DNA from: Halobacterium sp. KA-4
GTDB lineage: Archaea > Halobacteriota > Halobacteria > Halobacteriales > Halobacteriaceae
Assembly (NCBI RefSeq): GCF_021028995.1
Contig: NZ_JAJJZG010000010.1
Coordinates: forward strand, 1-64,000
DNA: 64,000 bases
Reading direction: 5' to 3'
Positions 35,070-44,293 of the stretch are shown one piece after another. How positions within the stretch are numbered: position 1 is the first letter of the stretch; each line of letters opens with the position of its first letter. Both the position numbers and the translations under genes were made by a program. The notes under the pieces were generated by a model. The model did no database searches and was not told the origin of the DNA. It saw only the letters and a list, made by a program, of their open reading frames with translations.

Positions 35070-36596
35070 ATGGATGACCGACTCCAGCAGGCACCGATTG
35101 GCGTGCTCGAAATCGAGGCTGATGGAACCCTCCGCGAGATAAACGCGGCTGCACGCGACCTACTCGACGTTAACGGCTCAGTGGCGGGTGAGCCACTCGC
35201 GGACGTGTACCCACAGTCGGTCGAAGATACGCTACCCCGCCTGCTCGATGCGGACGAGATCACGGCCGCGGAGTTCGAAGAGTATTATCCAGCCATCGAT
35301 GGCTGGCTCGCCGTCTCAATTGTCCCCGTCGAGACCGAGGCAACGGTGTACGTGCAGGATGTGACCGCGCGGCAATCACACGCACAGACCGCGGAACAGC
35401 TCCGCGCTGAACGAACTCGAGCAACGATTGTTGACGAGCTCATCGCGGACGTCGTCACGAAGCTCGTTAACGCCCAGTCGCGTGACGCGATCTTGGAGGC
35501 GATTTGTGAGGCGTTCGGCGAGACCGACTTGTACGAGTTCGCGTGGGTCGGTGACCGGGACCCTGGACACGATACGCTGGCGGTTCAAGCGGTTGCCGGC
35601 GATACCGGGCAGACGTTTGCGGCGGTGCGTGATACGATCGGGTCCGGGGAGCAGACGCCTGAAGAGCGGGCGATCGAGCGCACCCAAGTGGAGGTCGTGC
35701 ACCCGCTCGCCGAAGCCACGCACGTCCCCGAGCGGATCCGCCGGGCTGGATTCGCGGATGGCATCCAGTCATTAGTCGCGATTCCACTCGTGCATGGGGC
35801 GGACAGCCACGGTGTCGTCGGCGTGTACGCGAGTCACGCCACCGCGTTCTCCGAGCGCGAACGGACCACCTTCGAAGCCCTCGGGGAAATCGCCGGGTTC
35901 GCCGTGACGGCTACCCGGAACCGGAACTTACTGCATGCCGACTCCGTGACTGAGGTGACCTTCGAGGTAGACGACTCAGTGCTCGCCGCGCTGAGCGCGG
36001 CGACGAAGACGACGATAACGGTGAACGGCATCGTTCCCCACGAGGAGGCCATCCATGGCTACCTCTCAATTGCTGGGGCAGCCCCCGACACCGTTGCGGC
36101 GGCAACCAGGGAGCTAGATGGCCTGAACAACCCCAGGGTTGTGCGCGCCGCTGACTCCGGGGGGACGATCGAAGTGACCATCACCGAGTCGACGCTGCTA
36201 CTGATTGCGGCCTCGTTCGGCGCAACCGTCCAGCAGGCAGTCTTCGAGGATGGAACCGGGCGTGTCGTCGTTGACCTACCCCAAGACGGGGAGCTTCGCC
36301 GATTCGCGCGGGTTGCGAGCCGGGAAGTGGATGCTGACGTCGCCGCAAAACGACAGCGGGACACCACGCCCGGGGTACGCGCTCGCGACGTCCGAGAAGA
36401 GCTCACCGAACGGCTCACCGACCGCCAAGAAACCGTCCTTCGAACCGCGTATCTAGCGGATTACTTCGAATCCCCGCGGGGCAGTACCGCGGAGGAAGTC
36501 GCCGCCTCACTCGATATTACGGGGTCGACACTCCTGCATCATCTCCGTGCGAGCCAACGCAAGCTTCTCGACGCAGTCTTTGACGACTACGACTAA
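35070..36596 (+). CDS. Bat-like regulator: PAS, GAF, bacterioopsin-activator and HTH_10 domains
   Basis: This 508-residue protein has a PAS-like domain (about 1-105), a GAF domain (about 125-285), the bacterioopsin-activator beta domain (about 290-425) and a C-terminal HTH_10 (about 440-505, with LTDRQETVLRTAYLADYFES and GSTAEEVAASLDI). The layout matches Bat, the oxygen- and light-responsive activator of bacteriorhodopsin genes in Halobacterium, and its many paralogues. It lies 45 bases after the PAS kinase gene. No opsin gene is seen in the window. Confidence 0.92.
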   Translation: MDDRLQQAPIGVLEIEADGTLREINAAARDLLDVNGSVAGEPLADVYPQSVEDTLPRLLDADEITAAEFEEYYPAIDGWLAVSIVPVETEATVYVQDVTARQSHAQTAEQLRAERTRATIVDELIADVVTKLVNAQSRDAILEAICEAFGETDLYEFAWVGDRDPGHDTLAVQAVAGDTGQTFAAVRDTIGSGEQTPEERAIERTQVEVVHPLAEATHVPERIRRAGFADGIQSLVAIPLVHGADSHGVVGVYASHATAFSERERTTFEALGEIAGFAVTATRNRNLLHADSVTEVTFEVDDSVLAALSAATKTTITVNGIVPHEEAIHGYLSIAGAAPDTVAAATRELDGLNNPRVVRAADSGGTIEVTITESTLLLIAASFGATVQQAVFEDGTGRVVVDLPQDGELRRFARVASREVDADVAAKRQRDTTPGVRARDVREELTERLTDRQETVLRTAYLADYFESPRGSTAEEVAASLDITGSTLLHHLRASQRKLLDAVFDDYD

Positions 36597-36722
36597 CAGT
36601 CAACTCGCCACAACACAGTGCTGGGCCGCTAGAATGACGAGTTCGCCATGTGGTGTGCCACTCCTTCGACTCGCTATTGACCCGTCTGGTGTGCCGAGTA
36701 GTTGGCCCGCAGTCACCGAGGG

Positions 36723-37277
36723 CTAGTCGAACACATCAAGGACGTCTTCCTCAGGCAGGAGGCGACGCACTCGCTGTTCGAGATCCGCGGTTCGTTCGGC
36801 GACATGGGTATACCCCTCGTGGTCGGCGCGCTCAGTGGCGGTTGTCGCAGTCTCCACGACGGCTTGCTTGGATGCAGCGCTGAAATACTCGCCAAGCAGC
36901 TCGTAGGCCAAGACGGTTCGGTGCTGCTCGATGACGGTGTGGAGCGTCTCGCGGTCAACCGGCTTACAGAGGTATGCGTCGAACGGCATATCCAGCACGT
37001 CGAAATCAGGATCAACCGCGGTGACCATGATCACGCGCCCACGGAACTCTCGGTCGTTGAGCTCCAAGAGCACGTCATCACCAGACATCCCCGGCATATG
37101 CCGGTCTAATAGGACAATATCGACCGTCGTGTCTTCGATGACGGAGAGTGCGTCTGCGCCCCCGTAGGCGGTTTCGACGCTGCAGAAGCCGCGAAGTCGG
37201 AGGGCGTACGCGTCCGCGACCTCTTTTTCGTCGTCCACAACGAGAACCGTGAGGGCATCCAGGGCGTCATCTGACAT
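36723..37277 (-). CDS. Response regulator with HalX domain
   Basis: This encodes 184 residues from the ATG at 37277. The receiver domain (about 10-120) has VVDDEKEV, IVLLDRHMPGMSG with the phosphorylated aspartate, and YLCKPVD with the conserved lysine. A HalX region (about 125-184) follows but is shorter than that at 22775. No output DNA-binding domain is seen. It is divergent from the wHTH gene, with paired direct repeats between them. Confidence 0.9.
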   Translation of the reverse strand: MSDDALDALTVLVVDDEKEVADAYALRLRGFCSVETAYGGADALSVIEDTTVDIVLLDRHMPGMSGDDVLLELNDREFRGRVIMVTAVDPDFDVLDMPFDAYLCKPVDRETLHTVIEQHRTVLAYELLGEYFSAASKQAVVETATTATERADHEGYTHVAERTADLEQRVRRLLPEEDVLDVFD

Positions 37278-37344
37278 AGCTCCCGGCGTACACTGTGCTC
37301 GTCCCTGAATCCTATTAACAGGTTGCTTTCGCGATACCACACCA

Positions 37345-37388
37345 GTCTGCATACTTCGCCCCTCCACGAGGACTGGGTCTGCATACCT
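37345..37388. repeat. Direct repeat pair in a divergent intergenic region
   Basis: GTCTGCATAC occurs at 37345-37354 and again at 37377-37386, 32 bases apart start to start, about three helical turns. The pair lies between the HalX regulator gene (minus) and the wHTH gene (plus). It could be an operator read by the wHTH protein; this is a guess from position and spacing. Confidence 0.45.
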
Positions 37389-37428
37389 AGCATGTCAATC
37401 CACGTGGCGGGGGGTTCGTTCCTGACGT

Positions 37429-37785
37429 ATGCCTGTTCACCGGCAGCCCTCCAGTACAACTCGCTCACGAACGCATACGGACGAAGTCGATCTCACCCCG
37501 ACAGAACTCCTCGATATCTTCGGTGACGAATACACGCGACGCGTGTTCGAAGCCATCGCGGACACACCGCAAAGCGGCCGTGACGTCGCCGAAACAATCG
37601 ACGTCTCCCGTCCAACTGCATATCGACGACTCAATAAACTCCAGGACGCGGGACTTGTGACAACCGAGACGGTACTCGCGAAAAAAGGCCGCCATCACAA
37701 GCAGTACAAGGCAGTCGTCGACGAACTCCGCGTCTCGTTCAACGACGACGGCAGCATGGATGTCTCCGTCCAAACCACCAATTAA
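37429..37785 (+). CDS. Winged-helix transcription regulator
   Basis: This 118-residue protein has a winged helix (about 25-95): LLDIFGDEYTRRVFEAIAD, then VAETIDVSRPTAYRRLNKL, the recognition helix region, and GLVTTETVLAKKGRHHKQY as the wing. It resembles haloarchaeal ArsR/TrmB-like single-domain regulators. The C-terminus is short and beta-rich. It lies 138 bases before CetZ on the same strand. Confidence 0.85.
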   Translation: MPVHRQPSSTTRSRTHTDEVDLTPTELLDIFGDEYTRRVFEAIADTPQSGRDVAETIDVSRPTAYRRLNKLQDAGLVTTETVLAKKGRHHKQYKAVVDELRVSFNDDGSMDVSVQTTN

Positions 37786-37923
37786 CGCACGTTATTCCAC
37801 CAGAACCCTCCTTCTGCGGTAACCAAACACCACTCGCTTTGAGGAATGAACTACCAAGAGATTACTCCGCAAGGCATCCGTTTTGTTTCGCCTGTAGAAA
37901 GATAGTTCAAGCCGGCTACCAGC

Positions 37924-39021
37924 ATGCCTAGTATGCGCGTTGTAGCTATCGGCGTTGGCGGTGCTGGCGGCCGCATCGTCGATTCCCTCTACCAAGATGA
38001 TACCACTCGGCCAGCATCGTATCTCGCCGGTGGCTGTGTACTGGATACTGATGGCGTCGATCTCGCGGCGTTAACGGCAGTTCCAGAGGATGCACGCCAG
38101 CTGTTTGGTCAAGCGGAAACAAACGGGAACGGTACTGGTGGGGATCGCGAAGTGGCTGCTGCAGCGCTTGAGGAGGATTTCGTGGAGATGCAGCGAGCGG
38201 TCGATTCAGCAGTCACCTCGGACGCGGCCGCGATACTCCTACTCTCTGGGCTCGGCGGCGGTACCGGATCTGTCGCAACCCCAAAACTCGCCGACGAGCT
38301 GCAGGCGATGTATGATCGACCTGTGTACTCGGTTTCAGTGTTGCCGGCTACCCACGAGGACGTCCCCGCGGAGAATCCAGCACACGCCTTGCAGTCGTTG
38401 GATAGCGTGGTAGATGCGCAGATCGTCTTCGATAATGACGTGTGGCTCAACTCCGAGCAAGATATTCTTGATGTGGCCGATGAACTGAACCAGACTCTCG
38501 CTGAGCGTCTTGGCGCGCTGTTTAGTGCTGGTGAAGCCGCGGGCGCGGATTCAGTTGGGCAACGGGTCGTCGACGCCAGCGAAATTATCGCGACGCTCGA
38601 CGAAGGTGGCCTGGCAACAATCGGCTACGCAGAACAAACACTCGACAGCCAGGCGGACTCAGCGTCGCTGCTCGGCCGCGTTCGCGGACTCATCGGGGCA
38701 CGCGACGCGACGGTCGATGAAGTCGCAGCGATCAAGGCGGTCGAAACCACGCTTCGCCGTGCAACCCGCGGGCGATTGACGTTCAACTGTCCGCTCGACG
38801 CAGCAACAAGCGGCCTGCTAGTCGTGTCCGGGCCGCCAGCCTGGCTCCACCAGTCGGCAATCTCTGACGGCCAGACGTGGCTGTCAGAAGAAATCGGTTC
38901 AGTACAATTGCGTACCGGTGACAGTCCAATCCCGAACGGCGATACCCTCGCAATCCTCGTTCTCTTCGCTGGCATCCGTGACGCACCCCGGATCGACGAA
39001 CTCCGGACGACGAACAGCTGA
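37924..39021 (+). CDS. CetZ-family tubulin/FtsZ-like GTPase
   Basis: This 365-residue protein has the nucleotide-binding signature LLSGLGGGTGSVATPKLAD (about 104-122) and the N-terminal phosphate loop IGVGGAGGRIVD (about 9-20). It lacks the long FtsZ tail, and resembles the CetZ group of haloarchaea. CetZ1 controls cell shape and swimming in Haloferax volcanii; other CetZs have no known role. An in-frame ATG at 37933 is a possible alternative start. It sits among sensory genes about 13 kb from the motility genes. Confidence 0.88.
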   Translation: MPSMRVVAIGVGGAGGRIVDSLYQDDTTRPASYLAGGCVLDTDGVDLAALTAVPEDARQLFGQAETNGNGTGGDREVAAAALEEDFVEMQRAVDSAVTSDAAAILLLSGLGGGTGSVATPKLADELQAMYDRPVYSVSVLPATHEDVPAENPAHALQSLDSVVDAQIVFDNDVWLNSEQDILDVADELNQTLAERLGALFSAGEAAGADSVGQRVVDASEIIATLDEGGLATIGYAEQTLDSQADSASLLGRVRGLIGARDATVDEVAAIKAVETTLRRATRGRLTFNCPLDAATSGLLVVSGPPAWLHQSAISDGQTWLSEEIGSVQLRTGDSPIPNGDTLAILVLFAGIRDAPRIDELRTTNS

Positions 39022-39380
39022 GCGGTCGTCTGAGCGAAGCATGCATCGAAGTGGCTGTGATCTTTGCGCGTTTCTGAATGGGAAATGCTGCATTACCGTT
39101 ATTTCGTCTCAGGCACAAGCCAGCGGTGTCGCCGGCCCTTCAGAGCGATCACCTACCATCGGACACGACTTTGCGAGCCTCGTCACAGCTCCCCCGTGAG
39201 GACCAGCAGCTCATCCTCGCCGGCGACATTCTTGTGAGACAATCTCAACGCGAGACGGCCCAATCTTGGTACGGTTCCCGCTATTGACGCGAAGGGCACG
39301 GTCTCGTTAGAATTGTGAGGGGTTTCTAATGCTGAAATGGTGCACCATGTATTTTGAGGTGGCAGCGAGAGTCTGAACTG
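39022..39380. other. 359-base stretch without a supported gene
   Basis: I see no convincing gene. A frame at 39078-39287 encodes a basic, Ser-rich peptide whose C-terminal half (REDQQLILAGDIL) looks more protein-like than chance, so it may be a decayed gene end. No RNA gene or clear promoter was recognised, apart from AT-rich patches before 39381. Confidence 0.4.
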
Positions 39381-40121
39381 ATGTCCCTGAGTATCGGCTC
39401 CTCGCTCACTGATGGGGTTCGTCGCGTCGCCAATCGAAACGGCTTGAAACTGATCCTCGGATACGTCGTCCTCGGCCTAATCTGGCAGGTCACGTTCTAC
39501 AGTGCGTTCGTCACTTGGATCGGTACAACCGACATTCCCACTGACGAGCTTGGTTTGCCGACAGTAGGCGCACCGTTCGCACTCCTTGTTGTAGGTGCAG
39601 TCCTCTCGCTGCTGGCGCTTCAATACCTTACAATCGTCGCGCTCCGAACGTTCGTCAACGGCCACACCCAGTCCATCCCTCGGGAATACTTCACACGAAA
39701 TATCGTCTACGTCCTCATTAACTCAATCCTCGGCAGTGTCGCATTCGGCCTCCTCGTCACCCTTGGAACCATCCTCCTCGTTATCCCAGGAATCATCGCC
39801 TACACCGCATTCCTCTTCATGATCGTCTACATCACCGTCGAAGACCAGAACTTCATCGCCGCACTCCGCGATAGTTGGACGTTAACGCGGGGCAACTGGC
39901 TGCGCCTCTTCGGCCTGCTACTGGTCCTCTTCGTCGCCGTTGGGATTTTCGCCAGCCTCCTGTCCGTCGGCACAAGAATCGCGATAACCGCCATCGCCGG
40001 CCAATCACTGGGTACGCTCGTTTCAGGCATTATCGCACTCCCTGTCTCACTACTCACGCTCGGCATCCTTGCAGAAGCATACACCCAACTCCGCAACCAA
40101 ACCGGAACTACTGAACTGTGA
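39381..40121 (+). CDS. Polytopic membrane protein (GlpQ-membrane-domain/DUF-like)
   Basis: This encodes 246 residues from the ATG at 39381, preceded by AT-rich bases. It has about five to six helices in pairs; residues about 120-160 contain LLVIPGIIAYTAFLFMIVY and then TLTRGNWLRLFGLL, a pattern seen in membrane domains of the glycerophosphoryl-diester-phosphodiesterase type and in many haloarchaeal membrane proteins of unknown role. No catalytic residues are visible. The upstream frame start at 39354 is less likely. Confidence 0.75.
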   Translation: MSLSIGSSLTDGVRRVANRNGLKLILGYVVLGLIWQVTFYSAFVTWIGTTDIPTDELGLPTVGAPFALLVVGAVLSLLALQYLTIVALRTFVNGHTQSIPREYFTRNIVYVLINSILGSVAFGLLVTLGTILLVIPGIIAYTAFLFMIVYITVEDQNFIAALRDSWTLTRGNWLRLFGLLLVLFVAVGIFASLLSVGTRIAITAIAGQSLGTLVSGIIALPVSLLTLGILAEAYTQLRNQTGTTEL

Positions 40122-40503
40122 ACTGCCCCTGCCACTCGCCGCCTTCGGTGACCCCTTGAGGAAGGGAGCTTACCGCCTGTATTCACTAAAACCGGGGTTC
40201 CCTCACGCGTTTGACGACGGTTGCCCGCGGGATATCGACACTAGGTGGTTTCAGGCTCGCGAGCTAGCCGGAATGCGTTCAGGGAACTACCGAGAGAACG
40301 GTAGTAGCCCGGCACCGCATTCGTAAGTCGTCGCCGGCCGATACGCGAGTACAGGGGCGTGTAGTCGCGTTACTGACAGTGGGAATGGCCGGCGACACTC
40401 GAAGAATTGCAGAGCCAACAAGTATGTGTTATGGCCCACGGGATACGACGGCCTTAGCGTTCAGATCGGGAACTCGGAGGGGCCGATATTTCCCGCTCCC
40501 ATT
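40122..40503. other. 382-base stretch without a supported gene
   Basis: No coding region is convincing. A perfect 6-bp stem with a 6-base loop (CTACCG, AGAGAA, CGGTAG) is at 40287-40304. It might be a terminator-like structure or chance. The remaining frames are short and basic. It may hold decayed sequence. Confidence 0.4.
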
Positions 40504-42150
40504 TCAGCGATCAACTTCGAGTGAAACCTCGTGGAGTCGAACGGTAACGGTGCTTCCTTGAGAGTCGCGGTCTCCGAAAGAGAGGGTTCCACCGAGTTGG
40601 GTGACAGCCCAGTTCACGAACCAGAGGCCAATACCTTGGCTGTGTTTGAGTTGTGATTCAGCTCCTTCAGTCAGAATTTGTCGCTCGCGTTCTGGGATGC
40701 CGGGGCCATTATCCGTGACCGTGAGTTCTACTGCTGGGGCATCGGTATTGACCGTGATTTCGATGCGTGGCGTCGACCGGTCCGTGTGTGTCAGTGCGTT
40801 CTCGATCAGTTCTGCCAGCACCTCACGAAGGAGCGCCGGATACGATTCGATGAGGCATTCCTCGGGACACGTAACGTCAATCTCGCTCGCCGGGTACTCC
40901 GCGCGAAATTCGGCTGCGACCGTTGTCACGAGTGCCGTGATATTAGTCCGTTCCGGCGGCCCAAGACTGTCCTGCATGATGTCTTCGGCTTTTCGCGCTT
41001 TCTCGCTCAACACGACGAGGTCCTCGGCGTTCTCTTGGACGCCTGATCGAAGTGTGTCGTCGTCGATTTGTTCGGCGTGAGCGAGGACGATATCCAGTTT
41101 GTTGCGGAGATTATGTCGTAGGATGCGATTGAGGACGGCGAGGCGTTGCTCTCGTGTCTGTTGGTCGGTGACGTCCCGAAGGAGCACTGTTTTCGCGACC
41201 GGCGTGGCGTCGTCTTCGACGGCGGAGACGCTGTATTGGAACCGTCGCCGTCCCTTCGTGGTTTGCAGTGTGCTGGCCCCGGTGGTGCCGACTGTGAGAT
41301 CCAGTTGCGCAAACTCGTCTGCGACAGCTTGGACTGGCTGGCCAATTAGTGATGCGGGCGGCTGGTCGAAGACCTGCCCGACGGTCTCGTTTGCGTCAAG
41401 GACGTGGTCGTCCCAGTCAAGGACGAGGACGGCTTCTTGGAGTGTTTCGACGACGCGTGTCCGCGCGATATGCTCTGCTTTTGGGAACACTGTCAGAACG
41501 GGATAGCGACGGACTGCGATGGCGAACAGGCCACCTGCGGTGAGGAATCCGACTGTGACCCCGTTCGCGGCAGGGTGGCCGTTACCGAGCATGCCGGCGA
41601 GATATGGTGCGGTAACGGCAAGCGACAGCACGAGCACTTGATGTTTCGAGACGCGGGCGTGATTCCAGCCGAGATCGACTAACAGATACGTTGCATACAC
41701 GATGAGGATGAGTAGCGTCAGAATCGCGGTCCCTGCGAGTGACGCGACGAGCCGTTCGATCGTGGTGGTTGGCAGCCCAGCGGCGATAACTGCCCCGCTC
41801 AGGACGACCGGCGCGGCGATCCCCGCGAACATGATAACTCGCCACCGCGTCAGTCCGGTTCCACGGCCAGTGTAGCCGAGCGCGTAAACCGTCCAGATGC
41901 CGGGTAAGAGGAGGGCACACCCGAGTTGGCCGAACGTCGCAATATCACCGATCACGGAGACGCCGAGCGCGCTCGAGGACTCCGCGAGCAGCGAAAAGAG
42001 CGCCCAGCATGCCATCGTCCCAACAGCGACCGCGAACGTCCATGCACTGGCGTGCTCTCGGGCCTGCAGCACAGTCCACGTCGTCCAGGCCAAGAGGAGG
42101 ACCGCAACGCCGTCTAGCAGAACTGCAGCGGTCGCCTCAAACACCGGCAT
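40504..42150 (-). CDS. 7TM histidine kinase with PAS domain
   Basis: This encodes 548 residues from the ATG at 42150. Seven helices fill the first 220 residues (haloarchaeal 7TM sensor type). A PAS domain (about 230-340) contains ALVLDWDDHVLDANETVGQ-like sequence. The H-box is LRHNLRNKLDIV, the N-box ELIENALTHTD, G1 DNGPGI and G2 QGIGLWFV. It shares architecture and motifs with the kinase at 44294-45979, so the two are paralogues. The signal is unknown. Confidence 0.9.
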   Translation of the reverse strand: MPVFEATAAVLLDGVAVLLLAWTTWTVLQAREHASAWTFAVAVGTMACWALFSLLAESSSALGVSVIGDIATFGQLGCALLLPGIWTVYALGYTGRGTGLTRWRVIMFAGIAAPVVLSGAVIAAGLPTTTIERLVASLAGTAILTLLILIVYATYLLVDLGWNHARVSKHQVLVLSLAVTAPYLAGMLGNGHPAANGVTVGFLTAGGLFAIAVRRYPVLTVFPKAEHIARTRVVETLQEAVLVLDWDDHVLDANETVGQVFDQPPASLIGQPVQAVADEFAQLDLTVGTTGASTLQTTKGRRRFQYSVSAVEDDATPVAKTVLLRDVTDQQTREQRLAVLNRILRHNLRNKLDIVLAHAEQIDDDTLRSGVQENAEDLVVLSEKARKAEDIMQDSLGPPERTNITALVTTVAAEFRAEYPASEIDVTCPEECLIESYPALLREVLAELIENALTHTDRSTPRIEITVNTDAPAVELTVTDNGPGIPERERQILTEGAESQLKHSQGIGLWFVNWAVTQLGGTLSFGDRDSQGSTVTVRLHEVSLEVDR

Positions 42151-42355
42151 TATTCGCCATACTTCAACTAGCCAAGTTATAGTTACTGTTCGAACGCCAC
42201 CGATGACCAACAACCCGGACCACTAGTTAGCGAGAACCACTGTCGCGAGTGGCGCGAGCCACCACCCACAATTCAGCCGATACCGGCTGGTAATGGGGGC
42301 TAGTACGGCCGTTCTGGGGAGAAAACATTTACAGGTACCGACGAAGCTTCCTGTG

Positions 42356-43192
42356 ATGCCCTCCAGGCGCACCTATCTCAGCACGCTCGCGGCCGTCAGT
42401 CTCGCTGGCTGTGTTAGCACCACCCCAGACGCAACAACTGAATCGACGACCGAAACGACGACCGCCACGAGCACGTCGTCACGCCCCGCGGTAACAGTTG
42501 AGGCGGCGGCCGTCCAGTACGCCTACCGGCACATCGAGAGCGTGGACTGGAACGCGATTCAACCAGCAGACGGCCAGTTCGTCTTTGTCACCGTAGACGC
42601 TACCGACGCAGCGGCAGTCCCAGGCCGGGACGCGTTCACGCTTCTCACCGACGACGAACGCCACACTACAATAGAGATCGCGGACACCATGCCGGTTGAC
42701 GTCGACGTGCCCGGGGAGGTGTACAAACCCGAACGAGAGCAAACCGAGCCACGTGGGTGGCTCGTGTTCGATGTTCCAGCGCAACTCGACAGCTCGCCAT
42801 CGCTTCGGCTGGACGGCGAGACTGGCTCGTGGGAGTGGCCCCTCAGTATTGCGAAGGCGACATCGCCACCCCCCGCGTGGGAGTGGCGTGCCAGCGCCCC
42901 CGAGGCAGTCTATCCCGACGAGACGTTCACAATTACGGTCGCTGCCGAAAATGTCGGTGATGGCCCCGGAACGTTCCGTGGCGCGGTCAACTTCTCGTAC
43001 CCTCTATACCGACCGAAGGGATTCGACATCCCACTTGACGCCGGAGCAGCCGGTGAAGCGACGGTTACCGCGAGTAGTACCAACGCGGACCCAGGAATGG
43101 AGCTGACGTACGGTATCCGGACGCCAACCGGACAGTCAGACGTCGCTGTCACCGTCGAATCCGCGCCGACAACAACCGAGAACACAAACTGA
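42356..43192 (+). CDS. Tat-type lipoprotein
   Basis: This encodes 278 residues from the ATG at 42356. The signal is RRTYLSTLAAVSLAGC with the lipobox Cys at about 19, followed by a Thr/Ser linker to about 45. The mature part is acidic and beta-rich; residues about 185-275 resemble an Ig-like domain, beginning YPDETFTITVAAENVGDGPG. It would sit on the outer face of the membrane. Function is unknown. It is divergent from the 7TM kinase (205-base spacer). Confidence 0.78.
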   Translation: MPSRRTYLSTLAAVSLAGCVSTTPDATTESTTETTTATSTSSRPAVTVEAAAVQYAYRHIESVDWNAIQPADGQFVFVTVDATDAAAVPGRDAFTLLTDDERHTTIEIADTMPVDVDVPGEVYKPEREQTEPRGWLVFDVPAQLDSSPSLRLDGETGSWEWPLSIAKATSPPPAWEWRASAPEAVYPDETFTITVAAENVGDGPGTFRGAVNFSYPLYRPKGFDIPLDAGAAGEATVTASSTNADPGMELTYGIRTPTGQSDVAVTVESAPTTTENTN

Positions 43193-43356
43193 GGTCGTAC
43201 ACCGAAGCAAGGAGCGGGCCCACACCGAATGTCGTAGGAGAAGCCACCGTCTGCCAGCGCTTGGCTCGAGCAGTTCGATTGTGGAGACCGGGCTGTGGGT
43301 TTCTCACCGGGAAATACTGCGACTGGGTTTAGGGAGTTAATGCCTGTAGCAATTGT

Positions 43357-44016
43357 ATGAGCAAACCGATTCGTGAATCCCGTATTTCGGGGTTCCTGAG
43401 CGTGATCGCGGAACGCCAAACATACAAGAACCTGCTATATTTGGTGGTTGCATTTCCACTCGCAGTCGGCTACTACGTTCTGCTGAGTGTTGGGTTCACG
43501 CTTGGAATCGCACTCTCAATTCTCGTGGTTGGGTTAGGTATTCTTGCAGCGACCGTCATCGGCGTGCGGTACATCGCAGCGTTCGAACGCTGGCTCGCAA
43601 ATCGACTGCTCGGCACCAAAATTCCGACACCTAGTGATGTTGAGGATGCTGGCGACGGGGTTATTACGACGGTTAAAGCGTATCTGCGTGCGCCGTCGAC
43701 CTGGCGGGGACTCGGCTTCATCCTGCTCAAATTCTTCCTCGGAATCCTCTCGTTCATTTTGCTCGTTTCTTTTCTCGGAACAGCACTGGAACTGCTCTTG
43801 TTACCACTCGTTCCCGAGGGCGCATTCCACGTCCAGATTGTCGGTTGGAGGGTTGCCCAGAGCTTCGAGACGACCACGCAACGAATTGTCGCCGTTCCAA
43901 TCGGGGCTGTACTCGTCTTTGGGTCGCTGCACATCCTGAACGCGTTCGCGAAAGCGAATGCTAGAATTGCCGTATCGCTACTGAAGGGCGAAGCGTCCAG
44001 CGACGGAAAAGCGTAA
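43357..44016 (+). CDS. Membrane sensor-domain protein
   Basis: This 219-residue protein starts with TYKNLLYLVVAFPLAVGYYV, typical of the putative sensor domain found attached to some kinases, and has helices at about 25-50, 50-75, 115-140 and 180-200. Here it stands alone, with no kinase part. It lies 277 bases upstream of a 7TM kinase on the same strand, so it could supply a partner sensor. Function is unproven. Confidence 0.75.
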   Translation: MSKPIRESRISGFLSVIAERQTYKNLLYLVVAFPLAVGYYVLLSVGFTLGIALSILVVGLGILAATVIGVRYIAAFERWLANRLLGTKIPTPSDVEDAGDGVITTVKAYLRAPSTWRGLGFILLKFFLGILSFILLVSFLGTALELLLLPLVPEGAFHVQIVGWRVAQSFETTTQRIVAVPIGAVLVFGSLHILNAFAKANARIAVSLLKGEASSDGKA

Positions 44017-44153
44017 GTTGCCCATCGGAAGCACGAAACTAGCCTGAAAGCGCGACCACCTCGGAGTGAACGGAAACACACCCGCTGAGACCGGCGTTGT
44101 TGACTGCTGTGTCGTGAAAGTATTAAGACGGAATAGATAGTGGCGTGATACAA

Positions 44154-44291
44154 ATGACGTGGAGGATGTTCCGGCAGTACACCCTGAACGTGGGGGTGAT
44201 GACTGTGCACGCGGCTGAGGGGTTCGTCCCGTGCGTGCCGGCACAACGAGAGGCCGCGGACAAGCACACCACCGGAGCCAGGGGTTACTGA
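44154..44291 (+). CDS. Small leaderless ORF just upstream of the 7TM kinase
   Basis: This 45-codon frame starts at an ATG at 44154, 24 bases after a TATTAA element at 44130-44135, so a leaderless message is expected. Its TGA is two bases before the kinase ATG at 44294, a coupling arrangement. By eye its third codon positions are about 80 per cent G or C, as in real genes here. The peptide has one Cys and several charged residues; no domain is recognised. Confidence 0.5.
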   Translation: MTWRMFRQYTLNVGVMTVHAAEGFVPCVPAQREAADKHTTGARGY

Positions 44292-44293
44292 CG

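Noticed and set aside
35070-36596. The Bat-like gene as evidence for a bacteriorhodopsin locus
   Set aside because: No bop, brp or crtB1 gene is in the window; HTH_10 paralogues are numerous in haloarchaea.
39078-39287. A 69-codon frame as a gene
   Set aside because: No promoter or family pattern; composition basic. Kept only as a note in the gap entry.
40287-40304. A 6-bp hairpin as a possible CRISPR or terminator
   Set aside because: There is only one copy, no T-run and no spacing pattern, so no array; a terminator role is unsupported.
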